Shown: positions 8,272 through 16,796 of the stretch, one piece after another | Layout: every line of letters begins with the position of its first letter | How positions within the stretch are numbered: position 1 is the stretch's first letter | Assembly: GCA_016720545.1 (NCBI GenBank) | Contig: JADKKK010000003.1 | Coordinates: forward strand, 124,001-188,000 | Reading direction: 5' to 3' | Source of the DNA: Myxococcales bacterium | GTDB lineage: Bacteria > Myxococcota_A > Polyangia > Polyangiales > Polyangiaceae | DNA: 64,000 bases | Program-made: the position numbers and the translations under genes | The notes under the pieces: model-generated | Told to the model about the DNA's origin: nothing | The model's database searches: none | What the model saw: only the letters and a program-made list of their open reading frames with translations

Positions 8272-9670
8272 CGGCGCGCACGGCGCGGTCGAGGTCGCGC
8301 GCCGTGCGCACCTCGAGCACGCGCGTGCAGTGGCGCTCGTAGGTCTCCATGGCGCTGTCACCCGAGGCCCAAGCGGCGCGCGCCTCCGGGCAGAGCCAGT
8401 GCACCGCGCCGGCTCGCGCGGCGATGCGGGCGAGCGCGTCGGCGCCCGCGTCGAGATAGTTCGTGCGGCCGTCGCCGAGCACGATCACGGTGGTGCGCCG
8501 GTCGATCCCCTCGAGCTCGGCGTCTGCGAAGGCGCGGAGGGCCCGGCCGTAGTTCGAGTTCGAGGCGATGGGCACGACCGCGCCTCCAAACGCGGCCGCG
8601 AGAGCCTCCGAGATCGGGCGCTCCGCGAAGAGCCGGGTCGTCTCGCCGAGCTCGCTGACGAACACGAACGTGCGGGTGTCATCGAAGAGGCTCTGCGCGA
8701 GGTACGTGAGCTCGAGGAGGAACCGCGCCGCGTGGCGCACCGACTCGCTGATGTCGCACAGGACCACGAGCCGGGGTCGCCGCCGGACTCGGGCGCGGAA
8801 GACCGGCGCCACCGGAATTCCAAGTGTTTGAAATGACCTGCGTATCGTCGGGCCCGCCGCGGGCTTCCCCCGGGCCGCGCGGCGACGCCGGACCGCGTCG
8901 CGGCCGCGCAGGCGCTCCACCAGCCGGCGCACCGCGAGGCGCACCTCCGCGATCTCCGAGGGAGCGAGCTGGTCGAACGGGGTCTCGAGCGGCCCCGCGG
9001 GTCGCCCGCGTTCGCGTTCGCGTTCGCGTTCGCGTTCGCGCGCCCGCGCCCGGACGTGCTGGCGCGCCTCGGCCAACGTACGGGCGAGCTCCGCCCGCAG
9101 CAGGAGCATGAGCTCCGCGGCGCGCGCCTCGCCGAAGGCTCCCCGCAGGTCTCGGGCGAGCGCGTCGAGGTCGGAGTGCGCTCGTGTCGCGCCGAGGCGC
9201 TCGAGGACGCGATGGGCCACGAACCCCGCGCGCAGCGGGGCGTCTGCGCCGGCGAGGAGCGCCGCGGTGGGTCGCGCCGCGAGCAACCTCGTGAGCTCGC
9301 CGCGCCCCTCGAGGAGCGCCGCCAGCGTGGTGTCCCCGGCCCCCGCTTCGACGAGCAGCGCGAGATACTCGCGAACCGCCGCGCGCTCCGACGCGGTCAC
9401 GCCAGCGCGCGCCAGGCGCTCGTCCAGCTCCACGCGGGAGTCGGCGTCGAAGAAGGCGTGGAACGCGGCGTCGTAGGCCTCGCGGCGCGCGGATCGCACG
9501 TCGACGAGGCCTGCGACCGCGTCGGCCAAGCGTCCTCGATCCTCGAAACCTAGCAGCACCATGGCCCGCGCGACGTCGAGGGACTGGCTCGGTGCGATCG
9601 CGAACCCCTCGCGCCGGAGCGACCAGAGCAGCTCGCTCGTGAGCCGCACGAGCGTACGTGGATCGGCCAT
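8261..9670 (-). CDS. CoxE-like VWA domain protein
   Basis: The 469-residue protein starts at an ATG that overlaps the stop of the upstream thioredoxin gene (ATGA). The first 200 residues are helical and typical of CoxE-like proteins. An Arg/Glu repeat (RERERERERERGR) follows, then a von Willebrand A domain with the metal-ion-adhesion motif D306-I-S308-E-S310 in LVVLCDISES, and a later VIVLGDGRTNYLDAG. No signal peptide is present. CoxE-type VWA proteins usually work with a MoxR-type AAA ATPase, but none is encoded in this window. Confidence 0.85.
   Translation of the reverse strand: MADPRTLVRLTSELLWSLRREGFAIAPSQSLDVARAMVLLGFEDRGRLADAVAGLVDVRSARREAYDAAFHAFFDADSRVELDERLARAGVTASERAAVREYLALLVEAGAGDTTLAALLEGRGELTRLLAARPTAALLAGADAPLRAGFVAHRVLERLGATRAHSDLDALARDLRGAFGEARAAELMLLLRAELARTLAEARQHVRARARERERERERERGRPAGPLETPFDQLAPSEIAEVRLAVRRLVERLRGRDAVRRRRAARGKPAAGPTIRRSFQTLGIPVAPVFRARVRRRPRLVVLCDISESVRHAARFLLELTYLAQSLFDDTRTFVFVSELGETTRLFAERPISEALAAAFGGAVVPIASNSNYGRALRAFADAELEGIDRRTTVIVLGDGRTNYLDAGADALARIAARAGAVHWLCPEARAAWASGDSAMETYERHCTRVLEVRTARDLDRAVRAALG
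9008..9037. repeat. Hexanucleotide tandem repeat inside the VWA gene
   Basis: Five perfect GCGTTC units, read on the minus strand as alternating Arg-Glu codons. The 6-bp period preserves the reading frame, so copy-number change would alter only the length of the Arg/Glu linker before the VWA domain. Confidence 0.8.
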
Positions 9671-10584
9671 CAGCGCGCGCCCGCCTCCGGGGCGCCGGCG
9701 TCGCCCGGGGCCGAGGCAGGAGCGGGCAGGTCGGGCTCCGCGAGCAGGCTCTGGACCAAGGTGTCGAGCGCGGCGTCGCGGGCCGGATCGAAGCCAACGA
9801 ACACGTCGCGGACGACCCCGCGGCGATCGATGACGAACAGGGTCGGCAGGCTCGACACGTGGTAGGCCCGCGACACGAGCCCGCCGGGATCCGCGAGCGA
9901 AGGGTACTTGGTGCCGGCGAGCTCCATGAACGTGGCGGCGCGCTCGATCGGATCGGTGGTGACGCCCACGACCCGGAGCCCCTGCGCGCCAAACCGCGCC
10001 TGCAGCGCGCTCAGCTGCGGGGCGACCCGTCGACACGGACCGCACCACGTCGCCCAAAAGTCGAGGAGCACGACCTGGCCGCGCAGCGCCGCGAGGCTCG
10101 TCGGCGCGCGGCCGATGGGGAGCGCCCCGTCGAACGGGGGTGCAGCGCTCCCCACGTGTTCAAGGCGCACGACGCGCTCGGGACCGGGGTGCTCCCGGAG
10201 GGTCGCCTGGAGCGCCCGCCGCGCCCCGGCGCGCTCCACCTCGAGGGCCAGGAGGTCCCCGGGGGCACGGGCCGAGACCAAGCGGATGACCTGGGTGGCT
10301 TCACGGACCTCGACGCCCGCAACCCGGACCAGCCGATCGCCCTCGCGGAGCCCTGCAGCCTCGGCCGGGGAGCCACGGACCACGTGGCTGACGACGACGC
10401 GCGACGCAGGTGCGCCCGAACGGGCCGCGTCGTCCATGCCCACGCCAAGCCACGCCGGGCGCAGCGAGGCGGCCTCGTGGCGCGCGCCACCCGGGCCCGA
10501 GGCCTGCGTGAGCGCGGGCGCGAGCAGGGCAGTCAGCCCCACGAGTGCGACAGAGACGCGCAGCGGACGCCGCGGGACGACCAT
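9670..10584 (-). CDS. PDZ-thioredoxin fusion, TlpA/ResA-like
   Basis: This 304-residue protein has a signal peptide (VALVGLTALLAPALTQASG) followed by a PDZ domain (about residues 40-130: AWLGVGMDD, GSPAEAAGLREGDRLVRVAG). A TlpA/ResA-type thioredoxin domain follows, with active site W180-C181-G-P-C184 in LLDFWATWCGPCRRVAPQLS and cis-proline SLPTLFVID. It is probably a periplasmic disulfide reductase or oxidase. The PDZ domain may bind substrate C-termini. The downstream VWA gene overlaps by 4 bases, so the two are translationally coupled, although a functional link between them is not obvious. Confidence 0.88.
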   Translation of the reverse strand: MVVPRRPLRVSVALVGLTALLAPALTQASGPGGARHEAASLRPAWLGVGMDDAARSGAPASRVVVSHVVRGSPAEAAGLREGDRLVRVAGVEVREATQVIRLVSARAPGDLLALEVERAGARRALQATLREHPGPERVVRLEHVGSAAPPFDGALPIGRAPTSLAALRGQVVLLDFWATWCGPCRRVAPQLSALQARFGAQGLRVVGVTTDPIERAATFMELAGTKYPSLADPGGLVSRAYHVSSLPTLFVIDRRGVVRDVFVGFDPARDAALDTLVQSLLAEPDLPAPASAPGDAGAPEAGAR

Positions 10585-11026
10585 GGGCCAATCCTACCAG
10601 TCGCCGGGGCGATGTTCGAGGCAGGCGCGGCGGGGTTCGCCCACGACAAAAAGCGACATGGCGCACCCAAGAGGGCGCGCCATGTACCAAGCTCGGTGTT
10701 CATCGGTGCCGCTTGGGCGACAGCTCAGAAAGAAAGAAAGGACGCTCCTGTCACGACTTCCGACGCCCCAGGCCGCGATCGCAGATGCGAGTCAATTCGA
10801 AGGGCTAAGCTCTGTCGCGCGCGCAGTCAGCGAAGAAAGGAGAAAAGTAGGGAAGCAAGGACGCGCGACGCAGATTGCTTAGCAGGGGCCGTGCCATATT
10901 GCGCGAAGGCCACATTTTTCGACGTTTTTGGGATCGCGCTCGGCCCGGCCGCAGGACCTGGCGACATCGCGATCCGACCTGGCTCCCACCTCGCAAAAGT
11001 TGCGAAGTTGGCACGGTTCTTCCGGG
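10585..11026. other. 442-bp gap without a convincing gene
   Basis: The gap holds the terminator-like hairpin at 10657-10684, a purine-rich stretch near 10730 (GAAAGAAAGAAAGGA) and a small palindrome at 10991-11005 (TCGCAA-AAG-TTGCGA) just past the tadA stop. Base composition is less G+C-rich than its surroundings around 10640-11000. Short open frames exist on both strands, but none has a start signal, codon bias or motif that would support a gene. Confidence 0.6.
10657..10684 (-). terminator. Rho-independent terminator, minus strand
   Basis: CATGGCGCACCC at 10657-10668 and GGGCGCGCCATG at 10673-10684 form a 12-bp stem with one mismatch and a 4-base loop. On the minus strand it is followed by CGCTTTTTG, a short T-run. 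It would stop transcripts coming from tadA and separate them from the PDZ-thioredoxin/VWA operon that starts at 10584. Confidence 0.65.
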
Positions 11027-11539
11027 CTACTTCTTGCCGCGCGCCCGGAGCGCCCCGAAGAAGCGACGGAGCCGGTCGGCGGCGGCGGCGGCCAGGACCC
11101 CCTCGACCGACTCGAAGCGGTGGTTCAGGGCGTCCCCCACGCCCACGCCAAACAGCGTGGCGACCGCCCCGCCTTTGGGATCGCGGCACCCCCAGACGAC
11201 CCGCGGCACGCGCGCGAGCACGAGCGCGCCCGCGCACATGGCGCACGGCTCGAGGGTGACGTACGCGGTGACCCCCTCCAGGCGCCAGGAGCCCACCTCC
11301 CGCGCCGCGGCGCGGATGGCGAGCACCTCCGCGTGCGCCGTGGGGTCCTGCGACGACTCGCGCCGGTTGTGGGCGCGCGCGATCTCGACGCCGCCCTTCA
11401 CGAGGACGCACCCCACCGGCACCTCGCCTTCGGCGGCGGCGCGGTCGGCTTCCTCGAGCGCGACGCCCATCCAGCGCAGGTCGTCCGTGCGCAGGTCGAT
11501 CCGCGCGGGGTCGTGGGGCGGGATCGGCTCGTCGCTCAT
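11027..11539 (-). CDS. tadA: tRNA-specific adenosine deaminase
   Basis: The 170-residue protein has the zinc-dependent cytidine-deaminase-fold motifs: H69-A-E71 in DPTAHAEVLAIRAAA, with Glu71 as proton shuttle, and P98-C99-A-M-C102 in TLEPCAMCAGALV. It also has the CVLVKGGVEIARAHN segment typical of TadA. It deaminates A34 of tRNA-Arg(ACG) to inosine so that one tRNA can read CGU, CGC and CGA. A tRNA-Arg gene with anticodon ACG lies 51 bases upstream on the same strand. Confidence 0.93.
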   Translation of the reverse strand: MSDEPIPPHDPARIDLRTDDLRWMGVALEEADRAAAEGEVPVGCVLVKGGVEIARAHNRRESSQDPTAHAEVLAIRAAAREVGSWRLEGVTAYVTLEPCAMCAGALVLARVPRVVWGCRDPKGGAVATLFGVGVGDALNHRFESVEGVLAAAAADRLRRFFGALRARGKK

Positions 11540-11590
11540 GGCGTGCGCGCGGGCGCGTTGCCGCGTTCTTCACCGCGTGTGGAGCAGCTG

Positions 11591-11664
11591 CGCGCCCAGG
11601 AAGATTCGAACTTCCGACAACTGGTTCCGTAGACCAGTGCTCTATCCAGCTGAGCTATGGGCGC
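11591..11664 (-). tRNA. tRNA-Arg, anticodon ACG
   Basis: Read on the minus strand, all four arms fold: acceptor GCGCCCA/TGGGCGC, D stem GCTC/GAGC with a 9-base loop, anticodon stem CTGGT/ACCAG with loop CTACGGA (anticodon ACG), a 5-base variable region, and T stem GGAAG/CTTCC with loop TTCGAAT. The discriminator base is G and CCA is not encoded. A34 is the position converted to inosine by TadA, whose gene is the next one downstream. Confidence 0.95.
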
Positions 11665-11729
11665 AATCTCTCGAGTAGCGGGCGCGATAGTAGTCTGAAC
11701 GACGCGTATGTCAACGGTCTTCGCGCAGG

Positions 11730-14108
11730 TCAGTCGAGTCGGCGCCAGTCGGTGTCGCCATCGTCGGCGCCAGCCCCGGTGGGCCGCAGCCCGGTGCGCG
11801 GGGGCGGGCGAGGCGTCCCAGCCTTGTGGAAGACCACACGCTCCTGGAGACCCACCTCGAGCTCCGCGGGCGTGATCCGGTGGGTGCGCTCGGCGATGCG
11901 CATGAGCAACTGCAGGTGCCGCTGCCAGTGCTCGGGGAGCTCACCGTGCTCGGCCAGGCGGTGGGACCGGACGGGTGAAGGCAACACCGACGCGAGGAAC
12001 AAGCACTCCGACAAGTTGAGCTCCAGCGGAGTGCGCCCGAAGTAGTGCGCGGCGGCCTGGGTGACGCCGTAGATGTCGGGCCCGAACTCGACCACGTTCA
12101 AGTAAAGCTCCATGAGCTCCTCCTTTCGGAAGACCTGCTCGAGGTAGTCGGCGAGCACGAGCTCCTCGAGCTTTCGCGAGAGCGTCTTCTCCCGCACGAG
12201 GAAGAGGTTCTTCGCGAGCTGCATGGTGATGGTGCTCGCGCCGCGGACGAAGCGGCGCGCCTTCACGTTCGCCACGACGCTCTGCTTGATCGCGGCGTGG
12301 TTGAAGCCGTGGTGGCGGAAGAAGCTGCCGTCCTCGGTGGTGGTGACGGCCGCGACGAGGAAGGGGCTGATGCCACCGAGCTCGGTCCAGTTGCCGCTGC
12401 CAGGACCCGTGGTCGCCTCGCCGCGCGAGCCGTCGGGGTGGACGATGGCGTGCGAGAAGGCGCCCTTGAAGCGCTCGCGCGAGAGGGCCCTCGGGACCTC
12501 GGTCGCGCGGCACCGGTCGTCGATCGCGTAGTCGAGCTCGAGGGCGTCGAGGTTCTTCGTGTCGAACGCGAGCCGACCGCTCGCGGTCAACGTGCCGGCA
12601 AAGCGGACGTCGCGCACGGTGGGCAAGAGCCCCGAGGGGACCCCCTCGGCGAGCTCCCGACAGCCGACGCTGGGCAGGTCGAAGGCGAGGTGGGCCTGGA
12701 GGTGGGAGGCGTCTTGCTCCATGCTGCCGCGGAGTCCAAGGCGCGCCGCTCCGACCACTACGCGGGCGTCGTCGAGCCGCAGCGAGCTGCTCGTGAGCAG
12801 GCCGCGACCGCCGACCGCGAGGCTCAACCCCCGGAGGGTCTCCCGCGAGAGCCGCGGCTGGCTGAGTGACGCGTTCGCGAGCTGAATCTCACCGTCGAAC
12901 GTCACGCTCGCGCCCGGCGCGTCGAGCACGAGGCGGCCCTTGGCCATCGCCGTCGCGCGGCCCACGTCGACGAACCCGAGCGCGCCCTCGCGCAGGCCGA
13001 GGAGCGACAGCGGCAGCGGGCCCCCGTCGACGGTCAGCGAGGTCTCTCCGCTGGCGCCGATGGGCGCGTGCAGCTCGAGGCTCATGGGCGGGCTCGTCGC
13101 GGCCGCGGCCGACTTGAACGACACGTGCAGCGCCTGGCCCTGGCGGACGAACGCGAAGGGCCCAGGGCCTACGCTGACCGGGCTGTCGCCGCGGACCTCG
13201 ACGGCGAGCGCGGCGGTCCGGAGGTCGCCGCCGTCGGGCAGGAGCTCGGCGAGGGCCAGCGTCGCGACCGAGAGGCGCGCGCGCGCGGCCGCGAGATCGG
13301 GGAGCGGGAGCGGCGAGAACGGCTCGGCGGAGTGTCTCTCCAATTGTTTGATATCGTTTGTTTTTTTTGCCCCTTGCGCGACGGGGAGCGCGGGGGGCGT
13401 GAGGGCGACGGGGGCGGCGGTCGGGGCGGCTGCGCTCCTCGGTCGGTCGAGCTCGAACCGCACCGAGTCGGCGCGCGCCGACCTGAACGTGCGCCCGCCC
13501 TCGAGCTCGAGGTGCGCGCCCCGGACCTCGAGGGCGATCCGATCGCGCTGCGCCCGGGCGAGCTCGGCCCGCGCCACGAACGCGCCGTCCGCGACGCTGA
13601 CGTACCCGCCCGAGACCTCGAGCGCGCCCGCCGTCGAGCGCCAGTGGAGGGTCGCGTCCTCGACGACGAGCGCGCGGTCACGGGTGCGCGACGAGCCCGA
13701 CGTGGGCGGCCGCTTCGCACGCCAGCGCAGCCACGAGGCCCGAAGGTCGCCTGGTTCGCCCTCGAGCGCCACGACGGGGCGGCTCGCCACGATGCGGGTC
13801 GGAGTGAGCCCGGCCGAGAGCGTGACGCGCACCTCCGGGATGGCCACCGAGGCGCCCTGCTCGCCCTCGGGAGTGACCCGCACGTTCTCGAGCCGCACGA
13901 CGAAGAAGCCGACGCGGACGCGCTCGACCTCGACCACGAGGTGCGCGGCCTCGGCGCCGGCGGCCACCTTGGCCCGCACGACGGGCCCCGCCGCCACGAG
14001 CGCCCCCACTCCGCACGAGGCCAGCGCCACGAGCGCGCCGATGAGCACGCGGCGTCGAACGCGGGCGCGATCGAGCGGGCGAGCGGGCGGGCGGGCGGGC
14101 GGGGTCAA
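11730..14108 (-). CDS. AsmA-like domain fused to a monofunctional peptidoglycan glycosyltransferase (GT51)
   Basis: The start is uncertain: TTG at 14108 is used because no in-frame ATG lies near. The 792-residue product has one N-terminal membrane segment (VLIGALVALASCGVGALVAA). About 500 residues of beta-rich AsmA/YhdP-like sequence follow, with repeated phrases such as LVLDAPGASVTFDGEIQLAN and LRLDDARVVVGAARLGLRG. The C-terminal GT51 domain holds motif 1 (TTTEDGSFFRHHG, catalytic Glu592), GASTITMQLAKN, the RKLEELVLADYLE helix and KEELMELYLN. There is no transpeptidase domain. It probably polymerises lipid II glycan strands. The large insert between membrane anchor and enzyme is unlike ordinary MtgA or PBP1, and the DUF-like part could contact lipids or the outer membrane. 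Confidence 0.85.
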   Translation of the reverse strand: MTPPARPPARPLDRARVRRRVLIGALVALASCGVGALVAAGPVVRAKVAAGAEAAHLVVEVERVRVGFFVVRLENVRVTPEGEQGASVAIPEVRVTLSAGLTPTRIVASRPVVALEGEPGDLRASWLRWRAKRPPTSGSSRTRDRALVVEDATLHWRSTAGALEVSGGYVSVADGAFVARAELARAQRDRIALEVRGAHLELEGGRTFRSARADSVRFELDRPRSAAAPTAAPVALTPPALPVAQGAKKTNDIKQLERHSAEPFSPLPLPDLAAARARLSVATLALAELLPDGGDLRTAALAVEVRGDSPVSVGPGPFAFVRQGQALHVSFKSAAAATSPPMSLELHAPIGASGETSLTVDGGPLPLSLLGLREGALGFVDVGRATAMAKGRLVLDAPGASVTFDGEIQLANASLSQPRLSRETLRGLSLAVGGRGLLTSSSLRLDDARVVVGAARLGLRGSMEQDASHLQAHLAFDLPSVGCRELAEGVPSGLLPTVRDVRFAGTLTASGRLAFDTKNLDALELDYAIDDRCRATEVPRALSRERFKGAFSHAIVHPDGSRGEATTGPGSGNWTELGGISPFLVAAVTTTEDGSFFRHHGFNHAAIKQSVVANVKARRFVRGASTITMQLAKNLFLVREKTLSRKLEELVLADYLEQVFRKEELMELYLNVVEFGPDIYGVTQAAAHYFGRTPLELNLSECLFLASVLPSPVRSHRLAEHGELPEHWQRHLQLLMRIAERTHRITPAELEVGLQERVVFHKAGTPRPPPRTGLRPTGAGADDGDTDWRRLD

Positions 14109-14225
14109 GGCGGCACCACCATAACGCGCGGCGGAGGCAACTCGAACTTCCCCGCCGCTCGAGGCGTGTGGGCGAGCCGGGGCGACGCTGGGGACGCCCA
14201 GCCGGGTGGCGGCGCGGAAGCGCGT

Positions 14226-14717
14226 TCAGTCGACCGAGACGTCGACGCCGGCCTCGTCGCCGCCGAGGCGGGGCGGGATGGCCCGGAAGAGGCGCTCGAT
14301 CTCGTCGGCCCACTTCACGTCGTCGCCCCGGCGCAGCTCCAGATCGCGCGCGAGATCGGTGAGCTCCTGCTTACGAGCCGCTGAGAACCCGAAGAGCGCG
14401 GCGACGCGATCGAGCAGCTCCTTCTCCTTCGCGTCCACGTCATCGTCGACCCCCGACACCCAGGTCGCGGCCACGAACGCGAACGCGCGATCGCGCTCGG
14501 ACAGGGTCTCGACGAGCAGCTCGTCCACCGTGAGCGGGTTCTCGAGGAGGCTCTCGAGCCGGTCGCGGAGCTCCTTCGAGAGGTTGAACACGTCCGCCGC
14601 GGCCTTCACCCCCTCGCGCTCGCGAGGTTCGAGCTTTCCGTCCGCCCACGCCATGATGATGAGGAGCACGAGAGTCTCGGTGCAGGCGTCAGCGCTGATC
14701 GTCAGGCGTTTCTTCAT
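14226..14717 (-). CDS. TerB-like domain protein
   Basis: This 163-residue, all-helical acidic protein contains the TerB signature LLIIMAWADGKLEPREREGV near residues 18-37 and a second copy-like segment (FVAATWVSGVDDDVDAKEKE) around 80-100. Both hold the acidic residues that bind metal in TerB and DjlA-type domains. There is no signal peptide. Other tellurite-resistance genes (terC, terD) are absent from the window, so a tellurite role should not be assumed. It starts 143 bases from the divergent gene at 14861. Confidence 0.75.
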   Translation of the reverse strand: MKKRLTISADACTETLVLLIIMAWADGKLEPREREGVKAAADVFNLSKELRDRLESLLENPLTVDELLVETLSERDRAFAFVAATWVSGVDDDVDAKEKELLDRVAALFGFSAARKQELTDLARDLELRRGDDVKWADEIERLFRAIPPRLGGDEAGVDVSVD

Positions 14718-14860
14718 CTTCCCCTCGTTCGCGTGTGCAGGCCGGCGAGCGTACCGCGAAGCGAGGGGCCCGTCACGCGTGGACCGGCGCGGGCGGCCGA
14801 CGAGCGGTTCGAGCGCGGCGCCCTGGCGCAGCGGCGCCAGGCGTGGCGTACCCTGCCGCC

Positions 14861-15817
14861 ATGATCGATCAGCGACGACCCGCCGAAGTGACCGCGTCGT
14901 TCCGCGAGAGGCTCGCCGGAGCCCTCACCCCGTATGGCTTCGTCGCGAAGGCCAGCGGCGCGACGCTCGTCCGGTCGGTGCGGGCGCTGCGCGGTCAGCA
15001 CGGCGCCCGCTCCCACCGCGTCGAGCTCTCGTCGAGCCACCGGAACGCGCCAGGCTACGTGGTGTGCCGGGCGGCGCTCACGTACACCGACGCCGACGTG
15101 AGGCGGCTCGACCGCGCGTGGTCGGCCGGCGGCCCGCTCGCCTACGGCGCCTTTGGCGATCTCGAGATCCCGGAGGACATCGCCGATCGGGAGAGCGCGG
15201 ACGCGCTCCTCGCGCGCATCACCGCGAGCCTCCGCTTCTTCGCGTGGCTCGACGACGAGAAGCGGGTCGCCCGCGACGTGGGGCGGCGGTACATGCCAGG
15301 ATTCTTCGCGCCTCGGCGCGTCGTGCCGTACCTCGCGGCGCGGCTCGGGCCGGGGGCCGCCCAGACCTACGCGGCCCGCCTGCTCGCCGGGCGCCCCGAG
15401 CTGTGGCCCGCCTTCCACGCGGCGACGCTGGGCACCAAGGACGAGCCGGGGGTCACGCCCGACCAGGGCACCGAGCTCGCCCGTGCGCTCGCCACGTGGG
15501 CGCCGAGCGCCGACCTCGTCGCGCCTGAGGGCACGGCCGCCTGCGGCGACCTCCGCGCCGCCAACCTGCGATGCTTCTTCGGCCGCCTCCTTCGAGCGCG
15601 CGGCGAGCCCACGGCCGCCGCGCGCCTCCGCGACGTCGGCGACGACGCGATCCGGACGCTCGGCCGCGCCTCGGAGCGGCCCGAGCAGCCGCTCGTGGAG
15701 GACGACAAGCTCGCGCGCCTCGCCGTGAAGGTGGCCACGGGCGTGGACCGCGCGCCGCGCATGCCGAAGCCAAAACCACTCTACTTTCAATACTTTACGC
15801 TCCACAGGCCCTGGTAG
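14861..15817 (+). CDS. Conserved-looking cytoplasmic protein of unknown function
   Basis: I do not recognise a family. The 318-residue protein opens with a segment (VTASFRERLAGALTPYGFVA, then TLVRSVRALRGQHGARSHRV) loosely like the small DUF4304-type proteins. An alpha-helical region follows, with RFFAWLDDEKRVARDVGRRY and a C-terminal repeat-like helix pair (ANLRCFFGRLLRARGEPTAA). No signal peptide or membrane segment is seen. The ATG start has no clear Shine-Dalgarno sequence. The 296 bases after it hold no gene that I can support. Confidence 0.6.
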   Translation: MIDQRRPAEVTASFRERLAGALTPYGFVAKASGATLVRSVRALRGQHGARSHRVELSSSHRNAPGYVVCRAALTYTDADVRRLDRAWSAGGPLAYGAFGDLEIPEDIADRESADALLARITASLRFFAWLDDEKRVARDVGRRYMPGFFAPRRVVPYLAARLGPGAAQTYAARLLAGRPELWPAFHAATLGTKDEPGVTPDQGTELARALATWAPSADLVAPEGTAACGDLRAANLRCFFGRLLRARGEPTAAARLRDVGDDAIRTLGRASERPEQPLVEDDKLARLAVKVATGVDRAPRMPKPKPLYFQYFTLHRPW

Positions 15818-16113
15818 GCTCGGGCGCCGCGCATGCGCCAACGCGCGCCATGCGTGCGACCTACCCGCCCGGAACGGGACACCAAGCCTCGTGGCACTGA
15901 GGCATTATAGCGGACGATTCGGGCCGACCTCGTGCGCGCGGGCGGCAACCCGACCGACGGCGCGTGCAAGCTCGAGAGCGGGACCGCCCAGGCGTACCGA
16001 GGCGGCGCGGAGGACCCACGCGCGGACCTCGCTCGGGCGCGCCCTCCCGAGCTTCCTTCGCTCCTCGCGGCGCGACGACGACAAGGGCGGCGGGGCCGCG
16101 CTACGCTGACCAC

Positions 16114-16731
16114 GTGAGCCTCTGGTCCAAATACGTGCTCCCGCGCCTCGTCGAGTCAGCCTGCAAGAGCCGCGAGATCCTGGAGGAGCGCAAGCGCTGG
16201 GTGCCCGAGGCCCGCGGGCGCGTGCTCGAGCTCGGAGTCGGCTCGGGGCTGAACCTCGCGTTCTACGACTCCGCGCGCGCGGAGAGCGTGACCGGGGTCG
16301 ATCCGTCGCCCGAGCTGCTCGCGAAGTGCGCGCCCCGAGCGCGCGAGGCGAAGGTGCCCGTGGAGCTCTTCCTCGGGCACGCCGAGCGCCTCGACTTCGC
16401 CCAGGGCGCGTTCGACACGGTCCTTGCAACCTACACGCTGTGCAGCGTGCTCGATCCGGCGCGTGTGCTCGCCGAAGTGCGCCGCGTGCTCGCGCCGGGC
16501 GGTGAGCTCTTGTTCGTCGAGCATGGCATTTCCCCCGACGCCGGCGTGCGCCGCTGGCAGCGTCGGCTCACGCCCGCGTGGAGCCGTTGTGGCGGAGGAT
16601 GCCGGCTCGATCGCGATCTGCCCCGTGCGCTACGCGACGCGGGCTACCGCGTGGAAGACCTGCGTTCCCACTACGGCGACGGCCCACGCGTGCTGAGCTT
16701 CACCTTCGAGGGCAGGGCCCAGCCCGCGTGA
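16114..16731 (+). CDS. Class I SAM-dependent methyltransferase (METTL7/UbiE-like)
   Basis: The GTG start gives 205 residues. Motif I is VLELGVGSGLNLAFYDSA, the acidic end of strand 2 is VTGVDPSPELLAKC, and motif III is LAPGGELLFVEHGIS. The N-terminus (LWSKYVLPRLVESACKSREI) matches the helix found in METTL7-like enzymes, which methylate thiols or lipids. The C-terminal WSRCGGGCRLDRDLP segment with three cysteines is also usual in this subgroup. The substrate is not readable. It stands alone on its strand, 66 bases ahead of the next gene. Confidence 0.82.
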   Translation: MSLWSKYVLPRLVESACKSREILEERKRWVPEARGRVLELGVGSGLNLAFYDSARAESVTGVDPSPELLAKCAPRAREAKVPVELFLGHAERLDFAQGAFDTVLATYTLCSVLDPARVLAEVRRVLAPGGELLFVEHGISPDAGVRRWQRRLTPAWSRCGGGCRLDRDLPRALRDAGYRVEDLRSHYGDGPRVLSFTFEGRAQPA

Positions 16732-16796
16732 GCTGCGCGCGGCGCCGGCGCGCCGGGCCCTTGCATTCACGAGAGACTGCCCTACAAATTTCCCCC

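Noticed and set aside
10805..11014. Minus-strand 69-codon ORF downstream of tadA
   Set aside because: No ribosome binding site, no recognisable motif, Arg/Ser-rich composition, and it overlaps a palindrome past the tadA stop.
11010..11026. Possible sigma-54 promoter (TGGCACGG followed by TTCC)
   Set aside because: The -24 element fits but the -12 element lacks GC, and the position is just inside the end of tadA.
14226..14717. Tellurite resistance determinant
   Set aside because: Only a TerB-like domain is present and no terC, terD or terZ gene is nearby. TerB-type domains occur in many unrelated proteins.
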